Position numbers and translations under genes: made by a program. A stretch of 64,000 bases of DNA. Source: Pediococcus parvulus (lineage in GTDB: Bacteria > Bacillota > Bacilli > Lactobacillales > Lactobacillaceae). Each line of letters begins with the position of its first letter. Position 1 is the stretch's first letter. Shown here piece after piece: positions 26,581 through 35,515 of the stretch. The notes under the pieces were generated by a model that ran no database searches, had not been told where the DNA came from, and saw only the letters and a list, made by a program, of their open reading frames with translations. The stretch covers positions 1 through 64,000 of the forward strand of contig NZ_BJWE01000006.1 of assembly GCF_007990205.1 (NCBI RefSeq). The letters are read 5' to 3'.

Positions 26581-26637
26581 ATGAAGTTCAGAGATAGTGT
26601 GGGAGGATTAGTACGAATGTGGTTTGAGCAACTATAA
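26581..26637 (+). CDS. 18-aa mini-frame between metI and metQ
   Basis: ATG at 26581 opens MKFRDSVGGLVRMWFEQL. It follows AAAAGAGGCG at an acceptable distance. It may be a translated spacer peptide or a chance frame; no family is recognised. Confidence 0.2.
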   Translation: MKFRDSVGGLVRMWFEQL

Positions 26638-26665
26638 ACAATAATAAAGACAAGGGGAGTTAGAT

Positions 26666-27517
26666 ATGAGAAAAAGTGTTTGGTGGGTTTTAGGGATAAT
26701 TGTGGTATTAGTCGCTGTAGTGGTTGGGATTCATCAAATAAGCCACTCGGCTAAAGCTAAAACAGAAACGATTACAGTTGGTTCAATGGGTTCGGATTAT
26801 GACATCTGGAAGCATATTGCCAAGATTAAGGATGCTAAAGAGGCAGGTTTAAAGATTAAAGTACAGCAGGTCACAGATGGTGTGCAACTGAATAACGGCA
26901 CGGCGCAAGGCAACATTGATGTAAATGCGTTTCAATCTTATTCTTACTATGAAGCGTATAATAAACAACATCAAAAACAACAGTTATCTGCTTTAGGAAC
27001 CACTTACTTGGAGCCAATGGGAATTTACTCGAAAAAGTATGAAAAAGTTTCCCAGATTCCGGATGGCGCAACGATTGCCATTGCCAATAATCCCGCTAAC
27101 ACGGCACGCGATTTATTATTGTTGCAGTCAGCAGGTTTAATCACATTGAAGGCTAATTTTAGTTCATTAGGTAATGTGAGTGATATTAAGAGTAATCCCA
27201 AGAATCTGAAGTTCAAAGAAATTGATGACACAACTGGACCACGCGTTTTAAAGGATGTGGATGCAGTTCTTATTTCCAATACAGTGGCTTTGGAGGGCCA
27301 TCTGCATGTACTTTCAGATTCGATTTTTCATGAGAAAGCTGATCAAAGTACGCGTGCTAATATTAATATTTTAGCAACTGCCAAGAAGCATGCGAGTAAC
27401 AAGCAATACAAAAAGTTGGTAAAACTGTATCATAAGAAAGATATTCAGCGTTATATCAAAGATAAATATTACGGCACTAAAATTGAAGTTCAAAAACCGA
27501 TTTCTTATTTGAAGTAA
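26666..27517 (+). CDS. metQ: methionine-binding protein, NlpA/MetQ family
   Basis: The 283-residue protein has the NlpA fold landmarks: ETITVGSMGSDYDIWKHIA, a VNAFQSYSYYEAYNK segment and the DAVLISNTVALEGHL loop. It binds methionine outside the cell and delivers it to MetNI. The N-terminus is a hydrophobic helix (SVWWVLGIIVVLVAVVVGI) with no Cys lipobox, so it would be held by an uncleaved anchor, unlike the usual lipoprotein form. GGGGAG lies before the ATG. Confidence 0.9.
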   Translation: MRKSVWWVLGIIVVLVAVVVGIHQISHSAKAKTETITVGSMGSDYDIWKHIAKIKDAKEAGLKIKVQQVTDGVQLNNGTAQGNIDVNAFQSYSYYEAYNKQHQKQQLSALGTTYLEPMGIYSKKYEKVSQIPDGATIAIANNPANTARDLLLLQSAGLITLKANFSSLGNVSDIKSNPKNLKFKEIDDTTGPRVLKDVDAVLISNTVALEGHLHVLSDSIFHEKADQSTRANINILATAKKHASNKQYKKLVKLYHKKDIQRYIKDKYYGTKIEVQKPISYLK

Positions 27518-27541
27518 ATAATTAGTTTAACAAGACATCTC

Positions 27542-27562
27542 AGCGGTTATTAAGTAACCGCT
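27542..27562 (+). terminator. terminator of metNIQ operon
   Basis: AGCGGTTA and TAACCGCT flank a 5-base loop, followed by TGAAAAAA on the plus strand. The T-run is poor, so it could be an RNA end-stabilising hairpin. Confidence 0.5.
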
Positions 27563-27624
27563 TGAAAAAAATAATTTTCGGATGCAAAATAGACAGTGTA
27601 TACATGAAAGGAAGTTTCTAAATT

Positions 27625-28098
27625 ATGGCAAAAGTTGAAAGTTTTACATTGGATCACACAAAGGTTAAAGCACCATATGTTCGTTTGATTACAGTTGAGA
27701 GCGGTGCAAAGGGCGATAAGATTTCGAACTTTGATTTACGGTTAGTACAACCCAACGAAAATGCGATTCCTACTGCAGGATTACACACGATCGAACATTT
27801 ATTAGCAGGTTTGTTACGTGACCGTTTAGACGGCGTGATTGATTGTTCACCATTTGGTTGCCGGACAGGTTTTCATTTGATTACATGGGGCGAACATTCT
27901 ACCGAAGAAGTTGCTAAGGCTTTGAAGGGCTCATTAGAAGACATTGCCGACAAGATCGAATGGAAAGACGTTCAAGGTACTGACAAGTATAGTTGCGGTA
28001 ACTACCGTGATCATTCATTGTTCTCAGCCAAAGAGTGGTCAAAAGCCATTCTCGAAAAGGGAATTAGTAGCGACCCATTCAATCGTCAGGTTGTTTAA
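27625..28098 (+). CDS. luxS: S-ribosylhomocysteine lyase
   Basis: The 157-residue enzyme has zinc ligands in HTIEHLLAG and in the Cys of [10 protein letters not shown], plus the active-site [12 protein letters not shown]. It splits S-ribosylhomocysteine into homocysteine and the AI-2 precursor, closing the activated methyl cycle. Its place after metNIQ fits methionine supply and recycling. GAAAGGAAG precedes the ATG and a strong terminator follows. Confidence 0.96.
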   Translation: MAKVESFTLDHTKVKAPYVRLITVESGAKGDKISNFDLRLVQPNENAIPTAGLHTIEHLLAGLLRDRLDGVIDCSPFGCRTGFHLITWGEHSTEEVAKALKGSLEDIADKIEWKDVQGTDKYSCGNYRDHSLFSAKEWSKAILEKGISSDPFNRQVV

Positions 28099-28118
28099 TA
28101 TATAAGTGAATACGAACT

Positions 28119-28153
28119 AAAAGAGGCTGGAAATTCTTTCCAACCTCTTTTTT
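28119..28153. terminator. bidirectional terminator between luxS and purine permease
   Basis: AAAAGAGGCTGGAA and TTCCAACCTCTTTTTT form a stem with T-runs on both strands, separating convergent genes. Confidence 0.85.
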
Positions 28154-28169
28154 ACACTTATTTGACTAT

Positions 28170-29507
28170 CTAATTAGATTTATGAACTTCAGATTTTGAC
28201 TCATCACCCTGCATACCATTGAAAAACAAATTCAAAACGACGGCGACGATGCTGGCAACAACGATTCCATTCGTGAGTAACATCCGCGCGGCAGTTGGTA
28301 AAAATTGGAAAATTTGTGGGTAAACGGTAACTCCGAGTCCCATTCCAATTGACAGGGAGGTAATTAAAATATTTTTATCTTTTGAAAAATCAACCTGTTG
28401 GAGAATCTTAACACCTTGGGCACCGACAATTCCAAACATGACGATCATGGCGCCTCCTAAAACAGGATCAGGAATAATTGTAGCTACAGCACCGGCCTTG
28501 GGAAGCAATCCTAAGATAATTAAGAAGAAGGCTGAATAGTAGATTGGTTTACGAGTTTTTACTCCGGAAAGTTGAAGAACGCCCACGTTTTCCGAGAATG
28601 TGGAATATGGGAAAGTATTAAACAGTCCGCCAAGCATAGCAGCAATTCCTTCGGCCCGGTAGCCCCGCTTTAAATCATCTTCTTCAATTTTTTTACCTGT
28701 CAAATCGCCGAGGGCAAAGAAAACGCCGGTGGATTCAATCATTGTGGTTAAAGAAACCATAATCATTGTAATAATTGCGGAGCCGTGAAAAGTTGGGGTT
28801 CCAAAGTAAAATGGTTGAGGCAAATGAAACCAGCTGGCCTGGGCCACGGGACTAAGTGATACCATGCCCATTGCGCCTGCTAATAAGGTACCGGCAAGAA
28901 TGCCAATTAGAATTGCAATCGAATGCATAAATCCTTTTACCCAAATGTTGACGGCGACAATGATAATGACGGTGACGAAACCAATGATTAAACTCTTGGG
29001 ATCCCCAAATGATTTGGAAGAAACCGTACCGCCACCCAGATTCTGGAAGGCAACTGGAATTAGGGTAAAACCAATAATGGTGATTAAAGAGCCGGTAACA
29101 ACGGGCGGAAAGAGATTTTTTATTTTTGAAAACAGACCACTAATTAAGAAAACAAACAGGCCTGCACACATAATGGCACCGTACATCGCACCAATTCCTA
29201 AAGCCCCACCAATATTTTGCAACGGTTGAACAGCCTGAACGGCACAGCCAAGGACGACGGGTAAGCCGATTCCAGTTAGCGCCGTTTTTTTTAGTTGTAA
29301 GAGCGTGGCAATCCCACACATGAAGATATCAATAGAGACTAAGTAGGTCATTTGAGAAGCTGTAAAATGCAAGTAACCACCAATTAACAACGGGACTAAA
29401 ACATCTCCAGAATACATGGCTAAGAGGTGTTGCAAACCTAGTAAGGCCGCTTTGGGCTGTGAGATAGTTTGAATTGGTTTTGCATGAGTTGCTTCAATAG
29501 ACTTCAA
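28170..29507 (-). CDS. pbuX: NCS2-family xanthine/purine permease
   Basis: The 445-residue protein has about 14 membrane segments and NCS2 motifs (QHLLAMYSGDVLVPLLIGG near residue 27, the VSLTTMIESTGVFFALGDLTG substrate region, GLFNTFPYSTFSENVGVLQL). Members import xanthine, guanine or uracil with protons. The purine riboswitch in its leader argues for a guanine or xanthine substrate. Confidence 0.88.
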   Translation of the reverse strand: MKSIEATHAKPIQTISQPKAALLGLQHLLAMYSGDVLVPLLIGGYLHFTASQMTYLVSIDIFMCGIATLLQLKKTALTGIGLPVVLGCAVQAVQPLQNIGGALGIGAMYGAIMCAGLFVFLISGLFSKIKNLFPPVVTGSLITIIGFTLIPVAFQNLGGGTVSSKSFGDPKSLIIGFVTVIIIVAVNIWVKGFMHSIAILIGILAGTLLAGAMGMVSLSPVAQASWFHLPQPFYFGTPTFHGSAIITMIMVSLTTMIESTGVFFALGDLTGKKIEEDDLKRGYRAEGIAAMLGGLFNTFPYSTFSENVGVLQLSGVKTRKPIYYSAFFLIILGLLPKAGAVATIIPDPVLGGAMIVMFGIVGAQGVKILQQVDFSKDKNILITSLSIGMGLGVTVYPQIFQFLPTAARMLLTNGIVVASIVAVVLNLFFNGMQGDESKSEVHKSN

Positions 29508-29555
29508 TTTAGTTCTCCTTTTCTGTCACTTACAACGTATAAATTGAGAATATGA

Positions 29556-29720
29556 AAGTAAAACAGGCCACAACATTGCTGTTGTGACCTGTATAAGTCT
29601 GTCGTCTATTGTTAAAGATACGCCAAAAATAGCTATCTAAAACACTATTCGCCCATAGTCCAACATTTAAGGTGTCGGGTAGAAACTTATCAACCATATT
29701 ATGACATTATACAGGTAAGT
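29556..29720 (-). ncRNA. purine riboswitch with terminator
   Basis: On the minus strand the aptamer has TATAATGTCATAATATGG, the AAGTTTCTACC core, and GGACTATGGGCG. The C before TATG at the position of C74 predicts guanine-type rather than adenine-type recognition. Downstream, ACAGGTCACAACA and TGTTGTGGCCTGTTTT (29556-29590) make the expression-platform terminator. Bound guanine should stop transcription of the permease gene. The remaining gap to 29853 is AT-rich and holds the promoter. Confidence 0.9.
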
Positions 29721-29853
29721 GCTATTAAATTCTGTGGTGCTTAGTTTAGCATATTGTGTTTTGATTAACAACTGGTAAATTTCAAAGAAAGACTAAATCT
29801 AAACGGCAATTTTACTTTAATTTAAGTTCATTGAACACTTTGATTAAGTTAAA

Positions 29854-31146
29854 TTAAGCTAGTTTTTGTAAGCCATCACGAATAATTGCAATCCCAGTTT
29901 TGATTTCTTCTTCCGTGATTACTAGAGGCGGTTGAAATCTTAAAATGTGGTCCATAGTAGAAATCATAATCAGGCCATGTTCAAAACAGTACTCACTTAA
30001 GGCGGTCACAAAAGCAGATTTAGTGGCTTCAAATTCAATACCGCCATTTAATCCGATCATGCGCACCTGTTTGATAATTGGAAAGTCTTGTTGCAATTCT
30101 AAAAATTGGGTTTTGGCGAACTCCCCCAATTGTTGCGAGCGTTGAGGTAGATTTAGCCTTTCAACCTCATCTAAAGTTGCCAAACCAGCTGCACAACAGA
30201 TTGGATTGGCTGCAGTAGTTGTGGCATTTGCAGGTGAAGCTAGACTATCCATGATTGGGACTTTTCCAATGACAGCTGAAAGGGGCATGCCAGAAGCTAA
30301 TGATTTACCAACAGCCATTAAATCAGGTTCTAAGTTAAAATGATCAATTGACCACATTTTGCCACTTCTGCCAAATCCTTGATTGATCTCGTCTGTACAA
30401 AACAAAATCCCGTTATCATGGCAGAGCTGATACAAACCTTGCATATAGTCATTGGGGGGCATGATGATACCCGCATCACCTTGAATTGGTTCAATCAGAA
30501 CAGCCGCAATTTGGTCGGCAGGAATATCATGTTGAAACAAATCTCGAAGGTCGTCCAGATATCGTTTCGAAAAATCTGCCAAGGTTTCGTTTGGAAATCT
30601 CTTTTGTGGATCTGGGAATGGCAAATGGTGAATATCTGGCACTAATGGACCGATATCTCTATGCATATTGGCATCAATGGCTGAAAGGCTTGCCGCTCCT
30701 AAAGTTGTGCCATGCCATGAATTTTGAAACGTTAAAATAACGGAACGTTTGGTGTAACTGCGGGCAAATTTTACAATTCCTTCGGCTGCTTCAGAACCAG
30801 AAGTGCTAAACGATACCTTCTTTGGCGAGTTTCCGGGTGCTAGGAGTGCTAAGCGTTTAGCGAGTTCGATTGCTGGTTCATGATAAAAGTAGCCTGAAAT
30901 ATAGTGAACAAGTTTGTCAGCCTGTTGCTGAATTGCGGCCACTACATGGGGGTTTCCATGACCGATATTGACTGCCGAAGCACTTGCTAAAAAATCAATG
31001 TAACTATTGCCATCAGCATCCCACACAGTAGCGTCTTTAGCGTGATCCACCACTAAATCAAACTTTGAAACTCGGCCGGCTGGAGCCACGTATTGATGAT
31101 CCAGTGCGATCAAACGATGGCGATTTGGATTTTTTTCAAAAGTCAC
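29854..31146 (-). CDS. class III PLP enzyme, isoleucine 2-epimerase-like
   Basis: The 430-residue protein has the class III aminotransferase fold: the SGSEAAEGIVKFAR cofactor loop, FQNSWHGTT, CTDEINQGFGRSGKMW and the PLP lysine in VGKSLASGMPLSAVIGK. YIDFLASASAVNIGH and the SGMPLSAVIGK block closely recall the isoleucine 2-epimerase described from Lentilactobacillus buchneri, which racemises branched-chain amino acids. A GABA or ornithine aminotransferase is the alternative. It is divergent from the next gene. Confidence 0.7.
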   Translation of the reverse strand: MTFEKNPNRHRLIALDHQYVAPAGRVSKFDLVVDHAKDATVWDADGNSYIDFLASASAVNIGHGNPHVVAAIQQQADKLVHYISGYFYHEPAIELAKRLALLAPGNSPKKVSFSTSGSEAAEGIVKFARSYTKRSVILTFQNSWHGTTLGAASLSAIDANMHRDIGPLVPDIHHLPFPDPQKRFPNETLADFSKRYLDDLRDLFQHDIPADQIAAVLIEPIQGDAGIIMPPNDYMQGLYQLCHDNGILFCTDEINQGFGRSGKMWSIDHFNLEPDLMAVGKSLASGMPLSAVIGKVPIMDSLASPANATTTAANPICCAAGLATLDEVERLNLPQRSQQLGEFAKTQFLELQQDFPIIKQVRMIGLNGGIEFEATKSAFVTALSEYCFEHGLIMISTMDHILRFQPPLVITEEEIKTGIAIIRDGLQKLA

Positions 31147-31249
31147 TTACAACACTTCCCATAGTCATTAATTTGAATTGATTATAGCACAGCAATTTTT
31201 GTGAGTTCGTTTTATAATGAAGTTACGACATAAATGAGGAGCAATCGAC

Positions 31250-31855
31250 ATGAAACAGCTTTTGGTTATGGGTGTTGGTGATAGAGTTGGGCAGGCATTT
31301 TTTGAAGCTTGCCAAGACGAAAAAAATAACGAACTTCAATTTAACTTCATTGAAGAAGAAAAGGATATTCCGACGGGGTTTCAAAATGTTCAAGCTGTTG
31401 ATTTGCAGGACGCTGAACAACTGACTGCTCATTTGAAGCATGCAGATATTTTAGTTATTAATGTGAGTGGCTGGGATGTAGATTACGTCTTGGATGCAGT
31501 AATGGATGCCATTGAAGCTCATCAAATTAAATTAGAGAAAATTATTTTTCGATCCGTAGCCGGAGTCAATGATGAATATCCAATTAAAAATATTCAAGCA
31601 GTGACGCACGATCAAGAAGAGTTTGTAAAACAGCAACAGTATGCGGGCAAACTAGTCGACGAATCAGAAATTCCGTATACTATTTTGCGTCCGACAAATG
31701 TTTTAGATTCAACTGATCTAAGTTATCGGCTTGTGGATGAAGGGACCACCATGGACAGTGCAAAAGATGTGGGTGCAAAAGCCGTCGCTAAGGTAATTTT
31801 AGAAACCGTCAAAAGTGATCAGTACAAAAATCAATCGATTGGAATTTGTGGCTGA
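31250..31855 (+). CDS. NAD(P)-binding atypical SDR protein
   Basis: The 201-residue protein starts with MKQLLVMGVGDRVGQAF, a degenerate Rossmann glycine motif, and includes YTILRPTNVLDSTD, typical of NmrA/YwnB-like atypical SDRs. There is no YxxxK catalytic pair in the standard position, so a redox-sensing or binding role is possible. Two paralogues lie at 40444 and 61347. GAGGAG precedes the ATG. Confidence 0.75.
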   Translation: MKQLLVMGVGDRVGQAFFEACQDEKNNELQFNFIEEEKDIPTGFQNVQAVDLQDAEQLTAHLKHADILVINVSGWDVDYVLDAVMDAIEAHQIKLEKIIFRSVAGVNDEYPIKNIQAVTHDQEEFVKQQQYAGKLVDESEIPYTILRPTNVLDSTDLSYRLVDEGTTMDSAKDVGAKAVAKVILETVKSDQYKNQSIGICG

Positions 31856-31927
31856 AAAATGTGGTTAAATCAAGTATAATAAAAATAAAACGAACATACG
31901 TGCGTATCTTTTTGATAGGAGGTTCTT

Positions 31928-34900
31928 ATGACTTTAAAATTTATTTTAGGTAAGGCCAGTCGTGATCAACGACAGGCGATGATTGATGAAGTTGGTCAAG
32001 TTTTGGAGGCCGATTCGGAATCACAAGTTTATTACATTGTGCCTAATCATATCAAGTTTCAATCTGAATTAACTGTTTTAAATGCTTTACGAAAAAAGCA
32101 CAACGGAAACGAGGCCACCTATGCCCAAAATCAATTGCAGGTGTTCTCGTTTTCACGATTGGCTTGGTATTTTATGAAAAATGAACCAATCTATCAAGTG
32201 CCAAGATTATCCAAGGCTGGCATAGGAATGTTAATCGACAGAATTATTTTGGAACATCAAGATGAACTGACGGTTTTTAATGGTGAACAGACGCAAACTG
32301 GCTTTATTCAACAACTAGCTAGTCAATTTGATGAACTTCAAAAGGGACGGATTACTGCTGAGGATTTTGAAACTTTGACTCAAAAAGTTAATGCTGACGA
32401 AAATTCCACAATTGATTTAACGGCCAAAATGCACGATTTAGCAATTATCTATACAGCTTTTGAAGAAGAAATGTTGGGAAATTATGTCGATAGCAATACG
32501 CTCATGGAAGCTTTGTGTGAGTACTTAGCCGAGCAAGATTTAAGTCACATGGTGTTTTTATTTGACAGCTTTTCGTCGCTTACGGCTCAAGAAATGAAGT
32601 TAGTGAAAGTCCTCATTCAAAAATCAAAAGCAGTGATTTTTAGTTTGACCCTGGATCACGCTTACACGGATTCGAAACCTCAAGAAGAAGATCTTTTTTA
32701 CGAGTCAGCAAAGACCTATTATCAGCTGTATCATTTTGCGCACGCAAATGCCATAAAAATCAAGACAGATAGTTTTGCAGATCAAACACGGGTGAGTGCT
32801 GACCTTGTTAAACTTGAAAACTTCTGGCTCCAGGCGTCTAACCTGCAGGATTCTCAACCCGAGAGTTTAACGGATGAAAATAGTATTCAAATTAGGCATG
32901 CAGATAGTCGCCAAACTGAAATTGAACAGGTCGCACGGCAGATTAGACAAATGGTCGCAAACGATCCGCAGATTCATTATCATGATTTTCTTGTATTGGC
33001 GCGCCATTTAGATACTTATGAAACAGTTTTAACACCAGTTATGACGGAATATGAAATCCCCCATTTTACTGATTTGCAGATTTCAATGAAGGATCATCCG
33101 TTTGTAGCTTTAATTGAAGCTTTGTTTGCAGTAAAGTCTCATTATTATCGCTATCAAGATGTGATGCGCCTCTTGAAAACTGAATTACTTATTCCAAAAA
33201 TTGATGATAAATTTATGGATATTCAAGCCTTTCGCCAAGCAAAGGATTTAACTGAGAACTTAGTTTTGAAGAACGGTTATGAAGGTGGCAAATGGCTGCA
33301 AAAAGATGACTGGCAATATATGCGGTTTAATCCCAGTGATTTTGGTATTCAGTCTGATCGTGACATTGCCATTACTAAACAAGTCAATAGTATTCGCAAT
33401 TACATTCGGCAAACTCTGCCACCGTTTTTCAAAGCTTTGGATCAGGCAAAAACGGGGAAGGAAGCGGTCACTGTTCTCTATCAATTCTTGATTAATCAAG
33501 GCGTGGCCGAACAACTTAAGAAATGGCGTGATACAGCGGTTAATGAGGGCAATTTATCCAAGGGTGCTCAACCAGAACAAACCTGGCAGACCTTTTGTGA
33601 CATGTTAGATGAGTATGTAGCCATTCTTGGAGATCGCGAGTTTACTGTGGATAATTTTGTGGCATTATTGGAAGCTGGTTTTGAAGGTGCTTCCTATTCA
33701 TTAATTCCATCCACATTAGATCAAGTTATGATTTCTGAAACAGGGATGGCCCAGATGAATGATCGTAAGTACACCTTTATTATCGGGGCTACAGATGCGG
33801 TGATGCCAGAGCATTTTAATGATCAAGGAATCTTGTCGGATGATGACTGTGCAGCTCTAAAAGACGACTTGTCTGACGAACAATTTTTTACTGATAATAC
33901 GAATGAACAAGCGCATTTTGAGCGATATTTGAATTACGTGGCGTTCCTGTCGGGATGCCAAACAGTAAGCTTCTCGTACGCGGATACCGATAGTGACGGT
34001 ATCGAACAAAAATTATCTCCGTATGTACAAGAAATTCGTGATCATTTTAAAATTGAAGTTCAGCGGAGTTTTGATCGCCCTCGTTTAGATGAAGAATCAG
34101 TCAGTGAGTTTTTAGGCTCAAAACGAAGTACGTTAACTCACCTGCTACAGGTGAGCCGTGATAGTAAAGATATTCAAAAAATGATTCAACCTAAATGGCA
34201 GTATATTTATCGTGTCTTAACTACCGATTTGCAGTTACGTCACCTAACCAACCGCGTATTTCAAAGTCTGAATTATAAAAACGAACCCGTTAAACTTCAA
34301 CCAGAAATTGTCAGTGATTTATACGGGGATACCATCAATACTTCAATTTCAAAGTTAGAGGAATTTTATCAAAATGAATACGCCTATTTCTTGAAATATG
34401 GCTTGAAACTGCAGGAAAGGGATGTATTTGAACTTTCTCCAGCAAGTACTGGTGAATATTTCCATATGGTCTTAGATCACTTCGTAAAGCTGATTAACCA
34501 GGAACAAGTGGATATTGCCAATCTGTCTGATTCTGAGATGGAAAACTTCTTAAATGCTGTGGTTAAAGATATCAGAGATGAACCCCAGTTTGAAATTTTA
34601 AAAAGTTCAAATCGCATGCATTATATTAACAATCAATTGAACCAAACAATCAAGCAAATGTTGAAAATCTTCGTATTGCAAAGTTCTAGTTCCAAGATGC
34701 GTCCAATTAAGACCGAAGTTCTGTTTGGTCAAGTTGGGTCAGAGACTGGCATAAAGTCCTTAGATTTTGATGTTTCACCTACTCAGAAGGTGCGGGTTCG
34801 AGGCAAGATTGACCGAATCGATGAACTTAAATTAACTTCAGAATCGGGTAAATCAAGACAATATTTTGGCATTGTCGATTATAAGTCGAGCCAACACGAT

Positions 34901-35515
34901 TTTGATTTTCGGGATGCCTATTATGGTTTGGCAATGCAAATGTTGACCTATATTGATGCTTTGAAGAAAAATATTGCCTTAATTGATCAGCACGCAGTGG
35001 ATCCATTGCTATCAGGGGCACTGTACATGCATTTACAAAATCCATCCGTTGATATTGCTAAGCTAAAGACAGCGGATCCCAAGGAAGTTCAAGTGGCACT
35101 ATTGAAGGACACCAAATACAAAGGCATTATTTTAAGTGATCCGGAATTACTAGATAATCTGGATACGCAATTGGATTCGGGATCCTCGTTAATTTATCCA
35201 TTTAGCAAAACTAAGGGTGGTAAGTACGGCTCAAGGAGCAATCAAATTGTGACGAAAGAAGATCTTGAGCGTTTGATTAAGCATGCCGAGAAAAAGATTG
35301 TGGAAGCTAGCAGAAAGATTTTTGCTGGTGAGTTGAAGTTGAATCCTGCTCGGTGGACGGATCAACACACGGCATTACAGTATTCACCATATAAAGCGAT
35401 TATGCAGTTTGATGAGATGCTTCCGGAAAACAATTATCATAAATTGGAAAATTACAAAGCAAAAGATGTTCTAGAAATGTTAAAGGAAGAAGATGACAAG
35501 CATGGGCAAAACTAA
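31928..35515 (+). CDS. addB: AddB/RexB subunit of helicase-nuclease
   Basis: The 1,195-residue protein starts with FILGKASRDQRQAMIDEVG, where the Walker A site is degenerate as in lactic RexB, and ends with a RecB-type nuclease domain (FGIVDYKSSQHDFDF with QMLTYIDALKK). The four-Cys iron-sulphur clamp of Bacillus AddB is not visible, which again favours the RexB type. With AddA it processes double-strand ends for recombination. It overlaps addA by 23 bases. GGAGG precedes the ATG. Confidence 0.93.
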   Translation: MTLKFILGKASRDQRQAMIDEVGQVLEADSESQVYYIVPNHIKFQSELTVLNALRKKHNGNEATYAQNQLQVFSFSRLAWYFMKNEPIYQVPRLSKAGIGMLIDRIILEHQDELTVFNGEQTQTGFIQQLASQFDELQKGRITAEDFETLTQKVNADENSTIDLTAKMHDLAIIYTAFEEEMLGNYVDSNTLMEALCEYLAEQDLSHMVFLFDSFSSLTAQEMKLVKVLIQKSKAVIFSLTLDHAYTDSKPQEEDLFYESAKTYYQLYHFAHANAIKIKTDSFADQTRVSADLVKLENFWLQASNLQDSQPESLTDENSIQIRHADSRQTEIEQVARQIRQMVANDPQIHYHDFLVLARHLDTYETVLTPVMTEYEIPHFTDLQISMKDHPFVALIEALFAVKSHYYRYQDVMRLLKTELLIPKIDDKFMDIQAFRQAKDLTENLVLKNGYEGGKWLQKDDWQYMRFNPSDFGIQSDRDIAITKQVNSIRNYIRQTLPPFFKALDQAKTGKEAVTVLYQFLINQGVAEQLKKWRDTAVNEGNLSKGAQPEQTWQTFCDMLDEYVAILGDREFTVDNFVALLEAGFEGASYSLIPSTLDQVMISETGMAQMNDRKYTFIIGATDAVMPEHFNDQGILSDDDCAALKDDLSDEQFFTDNTNEQAHFERYLNYVAFLSGCQTVSFSYADTDSDGIEQKLSPYVQEIRDHFKIEVQRSFDRPRLDEESVSEFLGSKRSTLTHLLQVSRDSKDIQKMIQPKWQYIYRVLTTDLQLRHLTNRVFQSLNYKNEPVKLQPEIVSDLYGDTINTSISKLEEFYQNEYAYFLKYGLKLQERDVFELSPASTGEYFHMVLDHFVKLINQEQVDIANLSDSEMENFLNAVVKDIRDEPQFEILKSSNRMHYINNQLNQTIKQMLKIFVLQSSSSKMRPIKTEVLFGQVGSETGIKSLDFDVSPTQKVRVRGKIDRIDELKLTSESGKSRQYFGIVDYKSSQHDFDFRDAYYGLAMQMLTYIDALKKNIALIDQHAVDPLLSGALYMHLQNPSVDIAKLKTADPKEVQVALLKDTKYKGIILSDPELLDNLDTQLDSGSSLIYPFSKTKGGKYGSRSNQIVTKEDLERLIKHAEKKIVEASRKIFAGELKLNPARWTDQHTALQYSPYKAIMQFDEMLPENNYHKLENYKAKDVLEMLKEEDDKHGQN

